From contig CANPVF010000183.1 of NCBI GenBank assembly GCA_947581645.1, positions 1-49,471 of the forward strand: a stretch of 49,471 nt of DNA, read 5' to 3'. The notes beneath the pieces were generated by a model. That model had not been told where the DNA came from, searched no databases, and saw only the letters and a list, made by a program, of their open reading frames with translations. This stretch comes from Candidatus Caribbeanibacter nitroreducens (GTDB taxonomy: Bacteria; Gemmatimonadota; Gemmatimonadetes; Palauibacterales; Palauibacteraceae). The stretch's first letter is position 1. The number at the start of each line of letters is the position of its first letter. The position numbers were made by a program, and so were the translations under genes. Of the stretch, positions 25,660-33,985 are shown in pieces.

Positions 25660-27106
25660 CGCCGTCCCCCTCCCCGCCGCGGGCGAAGAAGGGCATGCGC
25701 TCCGAGAAGTCGATGGGCATCTCCTTCCGCACGCGGGTCATGAGCTCGGCCGTGACCCGGCTCTCCCCCTTCCGGCGGGCGTAGTCCTCCAGGCGGTTGG
25801 CCACCACACCGCGGACGAAGGAGGGCACCCGCTCGAGCCGCTCCTCGGCGTCCTCCGTCCACGGCATCTCCCGGTCCGCCGACTCGCCGTAGGTGATCTC
25901 CCGCGGCGGCTGGATGGCCTCCTCCCGCCCGTCCGGCTCGTACGCACAGGACTCGTCGGGGCCCATCGGATCGCCGGTCTCGGCGTGGGCCCGGGCGCGA
26001 CATCCGCCGCACAGCTCCCGGTAGGCGCAGCGCCCGCACTTCCCGCCGAGGCTCTCCTCCCGCAGCCGCCGGAAGAGCTCCGATCCCCGCCACACCTCGC
26101 CGAAGCTCGCCTCCCTGAGGTCGCCGGCCACCTCCGGCATGTACGGGCACGGGGTCACCTTGCCCTCCGGCGTGATGCGGCAGTACTGGACGCCGCACGG
26201 ACAGCGGGTCCGGTAGTTGAGCAGCGGGGAGTCGGGGTCGCGCTCGTGGACGTGGCGCATGAGCTGCGGCTGGCACTTGGAGCGGATCATCAGCCGCCCC
26301 CGGTACTCCCGCTGCAGCTCGGCCAGCTCCGCCAGGACCTCCTCGTTCTGCTCCGGCGACAGGCCGGTCAGCCGTCCGTCGCTGGCCATGCCCTCGCCCC
26401 GGCCCGTGCCCACCAGGAAGTACAGGTTGAAGCACACGGCCCCCTTCTCCGCCGCCCACGCCACCAGCTCCGGGACCTCCTCCCGGTTGGCCCGGGTGAG
26501 GGTGGTCTGGACCACGAAGTCCAGCCGTCCCTCCCGCAGGCGCTCCACGGCCGCGAGCGTCTGCTCCAGGGCGCCGGCCCCGCGCCGGAACCGGTCGTGA
26601 TAGTCCGGGTCCAGGGAGTCGACGCTGATCGCCACCCCGCGCACGCCGGCGTCCTTGAGCGAGGCGATCCGGTCCCGGGTCAGGAGCGTCCCGTTGGTGC
26701 CCACCACCACGGTGGCGCCCTGCCCGGACGCGTAGGCGGCGATCTCCTCCAGGTCGTCCCGGACCAGGGGCTCGCCGCCGGAGAGCACGAACAGGGGCGC
26801 CGGGTTCACGTCCAGCACCTGGTCGGTGATCCGCCGGCACTCCTCGGTGGAGAGGTCGTCGCCGTCGGAGCGCCAGGAACCGGCCGAGATGTAGCAGTGG
26901 GGGCACTCCAGGTTGCAGCGCGCCGTGAGGTTCCAGGCCACCACGTGCGGCAGGTCGCGGTCCGAGTCCTCCGCGGCCTCCGCGGCCGTCGCCCCGGCCG
27001 TCTCGGCGCCGGCGCCCGGCTCCCACGCGTCGCGGTAGGCGGACGGAAAGCCGTCCCCCTCCCCGAGGTCCGCGCCGGCGTCTCTGCTGGCCCCCGTCTC
27101 GCTCAC
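25652..27106 (-). CDS. Radical SAM/SPASM enzyme (NirJ/AhbD-like) with C-terminal PCP_red-like domain
   Basis: The protein has 484 aa; the GTG at 27106 overlaps the stress-protein stop (GTGA). An acidic N-terminus of about 50 residues is followed by the radical SAM core with CNLECPHC (Cys64, 68, 71), LSGGEPLVRDDL and a TNGTLLT strand. A SPASM region holds auxiliary-cluster cysteines (RCPCGVQYC, TPCPYMPE, KCGRCAYRELCGGC). This layout resembles heme-biosynthesis enzymes NirJ, AhbC and AhbD, and also peptide-modifying SPASM enzymes. Residues about 415-465 (PWTEDAEERLERVPSFVRGV and following) match the PCP_red domain seen at the C-terminus of BchB/ChlB. Heme or tetrapyrrole chemistry is an attractive inference; a peptide substrate is the alternative, but no small precursor gene was seen. 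Confidence 0.87.
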   Translation of the reverse strand: MSETGASRDAGADLGEGDGFPSAYRDAWEPGAGAETAGATAAEAAEDSDRDLPHVVAWNLTARCNLECPHCYISAGSWRSDGDDLSTEECRRITDQVLDVNPAPLFVLSGGEPLVRDDLEEIAAYASGQGATVVVGTNGTLLTRDRIASLKDAGVRGVAISVDSLDPDYHDRFRRGAGALEQTLAAVERLREGRLDFVVQTTLTRANREEVPELVAWAAEKGAVCFNLYFLVGTGRGEGMASDGRLTGLSPEQNEEVLAELAELQREYRGRLMIRSKCQPQLMRHVHERDPDSPLLNYRTRCPCGVQYCRITPEGKVTPCPYMPEVAGDLREASFGEVWRGSELFRRLREESLGGKCGRCAYRELCGGCRARAHAETGDPMGPDESCAYEPDGREEAIQPPREITYGESADREMPWTEDAEERLERVPSFVRGVVANRLEDYARRKGESRVTAELMTRVRKEMPIDFSERMPFFARGGEGDGDE

Positions 27107-29268
27107 CCCGACCCGCCTTCCCTCTCGCCGTCTCCGTCCTCGCCGCCGTCGCCCTCCGCCTCCATGTAGGCTTCGATGGCCTCCTCCGCCTGATCCGGGG
27201 TGGCCATGTCGAAGTCCACCGGGCAGTCGTCCTCGTCCCGGGCCTCCTCGGCCACGTCCCGGATCGGACACTTCTCGACGCCGCTCTCCTTGGCCTCCTC
27301 GATGAACTTCTTCATCTCCGGGCTCAGGCCCTCGGCCCCGGCGGCCTCCGCCCGGGCCTGCTTGGCCTTCATGTTCTCGAACATCACGAGCATGGTGTCG
27401 ACGTCGAACGTGTCGGCGTCGATCATGGCCTGCTTGTTCTCGTCCATGAGGTCGGTGGTCACCCGCCAGTCGCCCCGCTCCCGGGCGAACTTCTCCACCG
27501 TGTTCCGGGCCAGCGGGCGGGGGATCAGCGGCACCTGCTTCAGCCGCTCGAAGGCCTCGTGTGTCCACACCACCGGGTCGGACTCGGTGCGCTCCCGCTC
27601 CTGCTCGTGGCCGGTGTACGGGCACTCCTCCACCACCGCGGGCGGCTCCGGGTCCTCCTCGTCCTCGTGTCCGTGGACCACCGTCCGCTCCATGGCCTCC
27701 TCGGCCTTCACCTCGGCACGGGCGATCTCCTCGGCGTCGCCGATCCCCATGACCATCTGCATGTGGGTGGGGAGCAGCTTCTCGATGGCCTCGTCCAGCC
27801 GCTCGTTGGTCACCACCGGCAGCTCCTCGCGGGTGAGCTGCGGCGCCTCGCCGTCGCCGTTCGCCGAGCCGGGCCCCGGGGCCTTCTGGGCGCCCGTCCC
27901 GTTGCCCCCGTTCTCGCCCGGCTTCCAGTCGTCGACGAAGGCGGCGGCGAACTCGGACCCGGGGCCGTAGTGCTCCAGGACGTACTCCTCCACGGCGTCC
28001 CGTGCGATGCCGATGGCGAAGGGGGGAACGCGCTGGATGCGGACCTCCGCGTCGGGCGCCCACTCCAGTCCCTTCTTCCCGTCCTCCTCGATCCAGGGCA
28101 CGTCCTCCGGGTTCACGTCCTCCGTGCCGGTGAGCATGACGCTGCACGGGGCCATGCGGAGCAGGTTGTCGGCGTTGGAGCCCAGGTCGGGGCCGTCGAT
28201 GCGGTGGGAGCCGTGACGGGCCAGGAAGAGCATGGAGGGCTCCACCTCGTCCGCCCACTGGAGGATGGACTGGAAGGGCTTCCCGATCAGGACCTGGGTC
28301 TCCAGCGGGACGTCCGGGTACTCCTCCGCCATCTTTTTGGCCCGCTTGATGTTGGCCTGTGATAGACGGAGCAGCCCCTTGTCGATGACGTTGTTATGGA
28401 GCTCCTCCTGCTCCTCGAACTTGAAGACCTTCGAGGCCTGGGCGGAGAGGACGTCCTTGATGTTGTTGAAGACGGCGTGGTGGTACTGGACGTCGAAGGA
28501 ACTGCACACGTAGAGCTTGGCTCCGAACTCCTCCGCCATCTCCAGGGCCATCTTCATCGCCCGGTAGCTGTAGGCCGAGCCGTCGACGCAGACCATCCAC
28601 TCGCCGTTCTCCAGCGGCGAGTCCTCCCGTACCAGGAGCATGTCCTTGTCGACGCCCCTGGCCACGCGGGAGACGACGCCGCCCAGCTGCGAGCGGGGCT
28701 GCCGGCCGATGCCGTGGGCGCCGATGACGAGCAGGTCGTAGTCGCGACCCGAGCTGCCGGCGAGCTTCTCCTCCTGCTCCTCGTCCTCGGCGACGATGTT
28801 GCCCTCGTCGTCGACCTCGACGTCGCCCCGGACGTCGTCGCCGCCGTCGTACTTGTCGGCGATGTTCCGGTCGAAGCCGATGAGGCTGGGGAGCTGGCCG
28901 GCGCCCCGGTTCGTCTCCTTGACGATCTCCTCGTAGTTGATCCCCTCGAGGAGCTGGCGGGTCATGGAGACGTCCCGCTCGCGGCAGCGCTCCGCCACCT
29001 CGTTCAGGAAGCTGTCGGAGATGAGCTGGAGGCCCTTCTCGATCAGCTTGTCGTGGACCTTCCGCTGGCGGCGGATCTCCTCGGGATCCTGGAAGCGGGC
29101 AGGGAGCCCGACCTCGAGCTGGCGGAAGCGGACGTCGTGGAGCCGGGCCGCGTAGACGTGGCTCGCGGTCAGGTGACCGTCGAAGCGGTCGGCGATCTCG
29201 ATGGCCCGGTCGACGGCCCAGTCGGAGTGCTGAGAATTGTCGACGGGGACCAGGAGCTCGCGGTACAT
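27103..29268 (-). CDS. Double universal stress protein with two PCP_red-like domains
   Basis: The protein has 721 aa from the ATG at 29268; a GTG six bases upstream is possible. USP domain 1 covers residues 1-215 (MYRELLVPVDNSQHSDWAVD, VIGAHGIGRQPRSQLGGVVS) with an acidic insert at about 140-172. USP domain 2 covers 223-382 (VCVDGSAYSYRAMKMAL, ARHGSHRIDGPDLGSNADNL). Then comes a PCP_red-like segment split by a linker (401-436 WAPDAEVRIQRVPPFAIGIA and 483-500), and a clearer copy at about 568-617 (WTHEAFERLKQVPLIPRPLA). The C-terminal 100 residues are very acidic with Cys in EKCPIRDV and DDCPVDF. It is the first gene of the oxidase operon. It may sense nucleotide or redox state, or act as a scaffold. 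Confidence 0.85.
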   Translation of the reverse strand: MYRELLVPVDNSQHSDWAVDRAIEIADRFDGHLTASHVYAARLHDVRFRQLEVGLPARFQDPEEIRRQRKVHDKLIEKGLQLISDSFLNEVAERCRERDVSMTRQLLEGINYEEIVKETNRGAGQLPSLIGFDRNIADKYDGGDDVRGDVEVDDEGNIVAEDEEQEEKLAGSSGRDYDLLVIGAHGIGRQPRSQLGGVVSRVARGVDKDMLLVREDSPLENGEWMVCVDGSAYSYRAMKMALEMAEEFGAKLYVCSSFDVQYHHAVFNNIKDVLSAQASKVFKFEEQEELHNNVIDKGLLRLSQANIKRAKKMAEEYPDVPLETQVLIGKPFQSILQWADEVEPSMLFLARHGSHRIDGPDLGSNADNLLRMAPCSVMLTGTEDVNPEDVPWIEEDGKKGLEWAPDAEVRIQRVPPFAIGIARDAVEEYVLEHYGPGSEFAAAFVDDWKPGENGGNGTGAQKAPGPGSANGDGEAPQLTREELPVVTNERLDEAIEKLLPTHMQMVMGIGDAEEIARAEVKAEEAMERTVVHGHEDEEDPEPPAVVEECPYTGHEQERERTESDPVVWTHEAFERLKQVPLIPRPLARNTVEKFARERGDWRVTTDLMDENKQAMIDADTFDVDTMLVMFENMKAKQARAEAAGAEGLSPEMKKFIEEAKESGVEKCPIRDVAEEARDEDDCPVDFDMATPDQAEEAIEAYMEAEGDGGEDGDGEREGGSG

Positions 29269-29670
29269 CGGCACCTCGAAGCCTCGGTGAACGCAGCGCC
29301 ATCGCTGTCGGCCCTGAGGAAACGGCGATGCCGCCGGTCCGTCCGCCTCGAGTCACTGCACAGGCCACCGGGGTGGGCTCTCTCGACTCTCAACGGCCGC
29401 ACTGCGACCGCCGCGCCGTCCCGGCACGTTCGAGCCTCGAGGCGCCCTCGGCGCCTTCCGACCCCGCCTGTCACCGGCTGGATCTCGTGAACTCGCGGAC
29501 GCCTCGTGGCAGTCCGCCGTTCCTCGGCTTCTCGGTGCCTCCGGAGCTCCCGTCAGGGAGAATCCGTGAGGCAGGAAAAATGGATCCGTGACCCGGATCC
29601 ATTCCTGTTTCGAATATTGTCTGTAATTATCCGACGTCCAGATCGTATATAGCTGCCCCTGCTGGTCACG
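29269..29670. other. Inter-operon region, no gene
   Basis: This stretch of 402 nt separates two minus-strand operons. Positions 29270-29570 are GC-rich with no convincing frame. Positions 29572-29670 are AT-rich and hold the hairpin and the promoter described separately. The leader between the promoter and the first gene would be about 370 nt long. Confidence 0.6.
29576..29603 (-). terminator. Intrinsic terminator or attenuator hairpin
   Basis: AATGGATCCG (579-588) pairs perfectly with CGGATCCATT (594-603) around a 5-nt loop. Read on the minus strand the stem is followed by further T residues (five T at 576-580, two of them in the stem). CAGGA/TCCTG adds outer pairing. It can terminate the upstream ABC-transporter operon. 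Because a strong promoter lies just before it, it could also attenuate the downstream oxidase operon. Confidence 0.75.
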
Positions 29671-29674
29671 TCAA
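29646..29674 (-). promoter_or_regulatory. Strong sigma70-type promoter for the oxidase operon
   Basis: On the minus strand TTGACG (29669-29674) and TATATA (29646-29651) are separated by exactly 17 nt. The -35 box overlaps the TGA stop of the ABC permease gene. Transcription would begin near 29639, about 36 nt before the hairpin at 29576-29603. It is the best-matching housekeeping-type promoter noticed in the window. Confidence 0.7.
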
Positions 29675-30432
29675 AAGTGGTTGTCGGTGCCGGTGAGCCG
29701 ACGGCCGACCCACGGTCCACCGATCCACGCGCACGCAATCAAGAGGAGCGTCGCCGCGGCGGGCCCCGTCCAGAGCCCCGCCGATCCCCATCCCGCAACC
29801 GACGCCGCAGAGCCCCAGAGGTCGGTGGCGCCAGCGAGGTTCCGGAAGGACGAGAGGGCCGGCCGGAAGGGGCTCACGGCCGCGGCGGTCTCCTGCCAGC
29901 TCCCCGGCGACGGCGGGCGGAACGCGCCGGCCAGGTGCAGCGCCACGAGGCCCGCGCCGGCACACACCAGCGCCCCCTCCGCCAGCGAGCGCACCGCGGC
30001 GGCGACCAGGGTTCCCACCAGGTTGGCGGCCACCAGCGCCAGGAGGGCCCCGGCCGTCACCGACGCCGCCGGCAGCGCCACCCGGGCGCCGCCCTCGATC
30101 CAGATCACCGCGGCCAGCGCCGGAGCCAGCTGCAGAAGGTCCTGGAGGGAGTGGGCGGCGGTCCGTTCCACGAGCCACCGGCGGACGCCGCATCCCGTGA
30201 GCAGCACACGCTCGACCCAGCCACGCTCCGCGTCCCGGATCACCGGTGCGGCGGCCCCGAAGAGCCCGAAGAAGACGACGAAGAGCGCGTAGACCGTGGC
30301 CCGGTGCGCGTCAGCGGCGCCGCTCAGCGCCACCGGGACCAGCAGCAGCACCGGAACGGAGACGCTCCACGCCAGGCGGCCCGGGCGGGAGAGGACGATC
30401 CGCCACTCCAGCCGCCAGACGCCCCCCGTCAC
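29671..30432 (-). CDS. ABC-2 type transporter permease
   Basis: The protein has 253 aa; the GTG at 30432 overlaps the ATPase stop by 4 nt. It has six TM helices ([85 protein letters not shown] and [19 protein letters not shown]). [15 protein letters not shown] is the coupling-helix region usual for ABC-2 exporters. Size and topology also resemble the heme-exporter component CcmB, but specific CcmB motifs are not evident. Substrate unknown. Its stop overlaps the promoter of the next operon. Confidence 0.8.
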   Translation of the reverse strand: MTGGVWRLEWRIVLSRPGRLAWSVSVPVLLLVPVALSGAADAHRATVYALFVVFFGLFGAAAPVIRDAERGWVERVLLTGCGVRRWLVERTAAHSLQDLLQLAPALAAVIWIEGGARVALPAASVTAGALLALVAANLVGTLVAAAVRSLAEGALVCAGAGLVALHLAGAFRPPSPGSWQETAAAVSPFRPALSSFRNLAGATDLWGSAASVAGWGSAGLWTGPAAATLLLIACAWIGGPWVGRRLTGTDNHF

Positions 30433-31382
30433 GGGCTCTCCCGGCGGAGGGGCTCGCCCGCCAGCGCCAGGAACGCGTCGTCCAGGTCCGGGCTCCGGAC
30501 CCGGACGCCGGCGATCTCCGCGCCCGCCTCCAGGAGGCGGGCCGAGAGGTCCGGCAGGGAGGCGCCGCCGTCCCGGGCGCTGAACCGGAGGCGTCCGCCG
30601 TCCCGGGCCGCGAGTCGGACCCCCTCCGGCCACTCCCGCCCCTCCGCCACGCCGTCTTCCGCCGGACCCACGAGCTCCACCTCGATGGTGGCCGAGCCCT
30701 CCACGGCGCCGATCAGCTCCTCCGGGCTCCCCAGCGCCGCGAGCTCCCCGGCGCGGAGGAACGCGACCCGATCGCAGACGTCCTCCATGAACGCCGCGCC
30801 GTGGCCCGTGACCACAGTGGCACCGCCGGCGCGGGCCCGCTCCCGCAGGCTCCCGGCCAGCGTGGAGCGGGCGGCGGCGTCCAGGGCGTCCAGCGGCTCG
30901 TCCAGGAGCAGGAGGTCGCCGGCCGCGGCGAAGGCCAGGGCCAGGTCCGTCTTCCGGCGCATGCCCCGCGAGTAGGTCGCGACGGGATCCCCCGAGCGGT
31001 CGGCGAGGCCGAACCGGCCCAGCCACGTCTCGGCGCGGTCCCGGGCCTCCGGGCCCGGAACGCCGCGGAGCTCGAGCAGGCGCGTCACGTTCTCGCGGCC
31101 CGGGAGGCTGTCGGCGAAGGGGGAGCGGTCGAGGACCGTGGCGGTGCGGCGGAGGGCGCCGCCGGCGCCTCCCCCGAAGCGCTCCACGCGGCCGCCGTCG
31201 GGCTCCAGGGCCCCGGCCAGCACGCGCAGGAGCGTGCTCTTGCCCGATCCGTTGGGCCCCATGACTCCCAGCACCTCGCCGCGGCGGACCACGAGGTCCA
31301 CGTCCCGTAGCGCGGACCGCCCCTCCTCCCAGGCGTGCCGGATCCCCTCGGCGCGGACCGCAGGCTCTTCCCGGGGCGTCAC
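30429..31382 (-). CDS. ABC-2 type transporter ATPase
   Basis: The protein has 317 aa; the GTG at 31382 overlaps the ferredoxin stop. Walker A is GPNGSGKST, the Q-loop lies near ATVLDRSPF, the signature is a variant [16 protein letters not shown], Walker B is LLLLDEP and the H-loop is VVTGHG. About 100 C-terminal residues follow, like the DUF4162 extension of ABC-2 drug/lipid exporters. It forms a two-component exporter with the permease that follows. Coupling to a ferredoxin and a PCP_red protein suggests export of a cofactor or cluster-related compound, but this is speculative. Confidence 0.88.
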   Translation of the reverse strand: MTPREEPAVRAEGIRHAWEEGRSALRDVDLVVRRGEVLGVMGPNGSGKSTLLRVLAGALEPDGGRVERFGGGAGGALRRTATVLDRSPFADSLPGRENVTRLLELRGVPGPEARDRAETWLGRFGLADRSGDPVATYSRGMRRKTDLALAFAAAGDLLLLDEPLDALDAAARSTLAGSLRERARAGGATVVTGHGAAFMEDVCDRVAFLRAGELAALGSPEELIGAVEGSATIEVELVGPAEDGVAEGREWPEGVRLAARDGGRLRFSARDGGASLPDLSARLLEAGAEIAGVRVRSPDLDDAFLALAGEPLRRESP

Positions 31383-31630
31383 GGCGCCAGCAGGTTCCCC
31401 TCGTCGTCCCGGGCGGTGATGGCGTCCACCGGACACGAGCGGCACGCCTCGAGCAGCGTCTCACGGTCCACGCTCTCCGGCTCCGTGAACTCGGCCAGGT
31501 CGTCCTCGTTCAGCTCGAAGCACTCCGGCGACGCGTCCACGCAGTCGCCGAATCCCACGCAGAGGTCCAGGTCGACCTTCACCGTGAGCCCGTGGACCTC
31601 GCGCTCGTAGCGGAGGTCGGCGTCGCTCAC
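31379..31630 (-). CDS. Small 3Fe-4S/4Fe-4S single-cluster ferredoxin
   Basis: The protein has 83 aa; the GTG at 31630 overlaps the previous stop by 4 nt. The cluster-binding pattern is [20 protein letters not shown] and CRSCPVDAI, the layout of mono-cluster ferredoxins that serve P450s and other oxidoreductases. It is highly acidic. Its place between a PCP_red protein and an ABC ATPase, upstream of a radical SAM gene, makes it a candidate reductant for that enzyme. Confidence 0.88.
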   Translation of the reverse strand: MSDADLRYEREVHGLTVKVDLDLCVGFGDCVDASPECFELNEDDLAEFTEPESVDRETLLEACRSCPVDAITARDDEGNLLAP

Positions 31631-32148
31631 ATTCCCTCCAGTCCCAGGTCGCTCCGGGCACGGTCCATGACCTCGGGCGTGATCTCCTCGATGCCCCGCT
31701 CCCGGGCCCAGTCCGTGTAGATCCGGTGGACCATGCCGCGCACGAAGCTCGGCACCCGCTCCAGGCGGTCCGCGGCGTCCTCGGTCCACGTCACCGAGAC
31801 ATCGCCGTCACCGTCGCCGTCGCCGCCGGAGGTGCCCTCCGCGCCGGCCCCGTCGTCCCCGCCGCCGGCGTCCGTCGCGGCCGCCGGGAGGTCGCCGTCG
31901 TCGAAGGCGTCCTCCCGGCCCGAAGCCACCTGCTTCCGCGTGGACTCCATGGGCTGCTGCTCCACCGTCCGCCCGCCGATCTCCACGCCCAGCGAGGAGA
32001 CCAGCTGCGTCTCCATGGGATTGGTCAGCATGCCCACCGCGCGGCCGCAGTCCGGGCACTCGAAGACGGCGGCCAGCGTCCCGTCGCCGGGCTGGTCCCG
32101 CTGGGCGAACTCCATCTGCTCGTCGCACCCGACGCACAGGAATTTCAC
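31627..32148 (-). CDS. Zinc-ribbon protein with C-terminal PCP_red-like domain
   Basis: The protein has 173 aa; the GTG at 32148 overlaps the Mrp ATPase stop. The N-terminus has two CxxC pairs (FLCVGCDEQM and FECPDCGRAVGML), a zinc ribbon or small metal site. An acidic Gly/Asp/Ala linker follows at about residues 85-117. Residues about 119-173 (VTWTEDAADRLERVPSFVRG and following) are a clear PCP_red domain. The core ERLERVPSFVRG is nearly identical to that of the radical SAM protein. Homologues are annotated as PCP reductase family proteins; no function is established that I know of. Confidence 0.85.
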   Translation of the reverse strand: MKFLCVGCDEQMEFAQRDQPGDGTLAAVFECPDCGRAVGMLTNPMETQLVSSLGVEIGGRTVEQQPMESTRKQVASGREDAFDDGDLPAAATDAGGGDDGAGAEGTSGGDGDGDGDVSVTWTEDAADRLERVPSFVRGMVHRIYTDWARERGIEEITPEVMDRARSDLGLEGM

Positions 32149-33053
32149 GCGGTCCTCCCGGCCTGTTCTCCCGGTGACTCCAGTCGATCGGCGATCCCCG
32201 ACAGCTCCCGACCCGCGGCGGTCTCCCGGAGGGCGCGGGCCGTCTCGCCCCGGTCGGCCAGCTCCGCCGCCCGGGGATCGAAGGGCACGGTCCCCAGCAG
32301 CGGCAGGTCGAAGCGCTCGGCCAGCTCCCGGCCCGCCTCGCCCGGGAAGAGGGGCCCCCGGCTCCCGCAGTCGCCGCACGCGTAGGACGACATGTTCTCC
32401 ACCACGCCGGCCACGGGAACGTCCCCGGAGCGAACGAGGCGGAGGGAGCGCTCGACGGCGGAGCGGGACGCCCCGGTGGGGAGGGTGACGGCCACGGCGG
32501 CGTGGAGGCCGGGGACCAGCTCCAGCAGCTGCTCCAGCCGGCCGCTGCCCGGCGGCAGGTCCACCACGAGCCACGCGAGCTCACCCCAGGACACGTCGCC
32601 CAGGAATTCCCGCAGGACGCCGTGCTCCTGGGCCCCGCGCCACACGAAGCTCTCCGAGTCCGGCTCCCGCCACGCCAGCGGGGCCTCCTCCTCCAGCAGG
32701 AGCCCGGTGGAGATGAGCCGGACGTCACCGGCGGCGGCCGGCTCGACGCCGCCCTCGGTGACGGCCAGCGGCTCCCGCGGGGCCCCGAGCATCCGATCCG
32801 CGGTGGGAGCGTCCAGGTCGGCGTCCAGGAGGCCCACCCGGCCGGGGTCGGCCCGGTCGGCCAGCGCCGCGGCCAGCGACGCTGCCACGTAGCTCTTCCC
32901 CACCCCGCCCTTCCCGCTCATCACGGCGAGGATCCTGTCCACGTCCTCCATCCGCCGCGTCACCCGGGCGCGCTGCTCCTCCACCTGCCCGGCCAGGTCC
33001 GAGCGGTCCTCGCCCTCCACCTCGGCGTAGGTGCGGATGTCGTAGTCGCTCAC
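32145..33053 (-). CDS. Mrp/NBP35-family Fe-S carrier ATPase
   Basis: The protein has 302 aa with a GTG start. The deviant Walker A MSGKGGVGKSYVA, the switch segment GLLDADLDAPTADRMLG, the VVDLPPGSG motif and VENMSSYACGDCG, with the CxxC that holds a bridging 4Fe-4S cluster, identify a Mrp/ApbC-type ATPase. It lacks the N-terminal MIP18/DUF59 domain of many Mrp proteins and has a charged N-terminus of about 38 residues instead. It probably delivers clusters to the ferredoxin or radical SAM enzyme encoded downstream. Confidence 0.9.
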   Translation of the reverse strand: MSDYDIRTYAEVEGEDRSDLAGQVEEQRARVTRRMEDVDRILAVMSGKGGVGKSYVAASLAAALADRADPGRVGLLDADLDAPTADRMLGAPREPLAVTEGGVEPAAAGDVRLISTGLLLEEEAPLAWREPDSESFVWRGAQEHGVLREFLGDVSWGELAWLVVDLPPGSGRLEQLLELVPGLHAAVAVTLPTGASRSAVERSLRLVRSGDVPVAGVVENMSSYACGDCGSRGPLFPGEAGRELAERFDLPLLGTVPFDPRAAELADRGETARALRETAAGRELSGIADRLESPGEQAGRTA

Positions 33054-33111
33054 GCCGCGCCCTCCCCGGGGTCGGGTCCGCCGGTCCGGGTCGGCCGCCC
33101 GCGGCCCGACG

Positions 33112-33600
33112 TCACAGGTCCCAACCGGCCCGGGCCAGGAAGGCCAGGTTCACGACCACGACCACCAGGGCCGTGAGGTAGAAGGACGGGGGGAGACGGG
33201 AACCGGCCTCGGGGAGGAACGCCCCCTGGATCAGGGCCGGGAGGCGGAGGGCGTGGAGCCCCCAGATGATCCGGGCGAACCAGCGGTTCTGCCACGCCCA
33301 CAGCCCGAGGAAGACCACGGCCAGGATGCCGGCCCCCACCAGGAGCCAGACCCAGACGGGGCCGCGATCCGCCGGGAGCGCTCCCCCCTGGTGCATGGCC
33401 CACACGGCGGCCTCGTACAGCAGCCCCACGTGCAGGTAGGCGAACGCCGCCTGCCGGAACTTCCGCGACCGGCGTTCGTCGGCGGCGTCGTCCACGTCCT
33501 CGGCCGCTCGCTGCTCCTCGGTGTCCAGCCGCGCCTCCCGTTGGAGTGCCCGGTCCGGCGGGAGAGGCGTCCCGCGCCTCCCCGGCCGGGCTAGGATCAC
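33112..33600 (-). CDS. Four-TM membrane protein of unknown function
   Basis: The protein has 162 aa from the GTG at 33600 (GGCGAGGGCG upstream); the start is uncertain. A charged N-terminus (RLDTEEQRAAEDVDDAADER) precedes four helices (AFAYLHVGLLYEAAVWAM, VWVWLLVGAGILAVVFLGLW, WFARIIWGLHALRLPALI, FYLTALVVVVVNLAFLARA). It is 58 nt upstream of the Mrp gene and probably heads that operon. Family not recognised. Confidence 0.65.
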   Translation of the reverse strand: MILARPGRRGTPLPPDRALQREARLDTEEQRAAEDVDDAADERRSRKFRQAAFAYLHVGLLYEAAVWAMHQGGALPADRGPVWVWLLVGAGILAVVFLGLWAWQNRWFARIIWGLHALRLPALIQGAFLPEAGSRLPPSFYLTALVVVVVNLAFLARAGWDL

Positions 33601-33747
33601 GCCGCGCCCTCGCCTCCGCAAGACGGGCGGCGCTCGGGCTGCCGTCGCCCGCTCCCGGCCGCTCCCTTATGTTGCCCCCGACGGTCGGGCCGGAGTCGAC
33701 ACCGGACGGGGACGGGCTCCCCGTCCTCCGAGAATCGGGAGGTCGCC

Positions 33748-33954
33748 GTGTCCCTCATCGCGTTCCACCGGGTGCTCATCACCACCGGGATCCTCTTCGC
33801 CGGCGGCTTCTCCGCCTGGCAGATCCAGCGGTTCCTCGAGGGAGGCGCCCCGCTCCAGCTCGTGCTGGGGGCGGTCTTCGGCCTCGCCGCGCTGGGGCTC
33901 GTCTGGTATCTGCTCCACCTGGACCGCTTCCTCGGGCGGGCCTCCGGCGGCTGA
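33748..33954 (+). CDS. Very small two-TM membrane protein
   Basis: The protein has 68 aa from a GTG at 33748 with GGGAGG seven bases upstream. Two hydrophobic helices (FHRVLITTGILFAGGFSAW and LVLGAVFGLAALGLVWYLL) are followed by a short tail (HLDRFLGRASGG). It is divergent from the Mrp/PCP_red operon and 31 nt before the HmuY-like gene. It resembles small accessory subunits of respiratory complexes but no family is assigned. Confidence 0.65.
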   Translation: MSLIAFHRVLITTGILFAGGFSAWQIQRFLEGGAPLQLVLGAVFGLAALGLVWYLLHLDRFLGRASGG

Positions 33955-33985
33955 CCGGCAGCGACGGGGGCGAACGCCGGAGCCC

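Noticed and set aside
29671-31382. CcmAB heme exporter
   Set aside because: Size and topology are compatible, but the ATPase has a long C-terminal extension, specific CcmB motifs are not visible and no other ccm genes are present. Left as an ABC-2 exporter.
25652-33053. Bacteriochlorophyll or chlorophyll synthesis genes, suggested by PCP_red domains
   Set aside because: Only the C-terminal PCP_red domain is present. The catalytic parts of BchB/BchN/BchL and all other pigment genes are absent.
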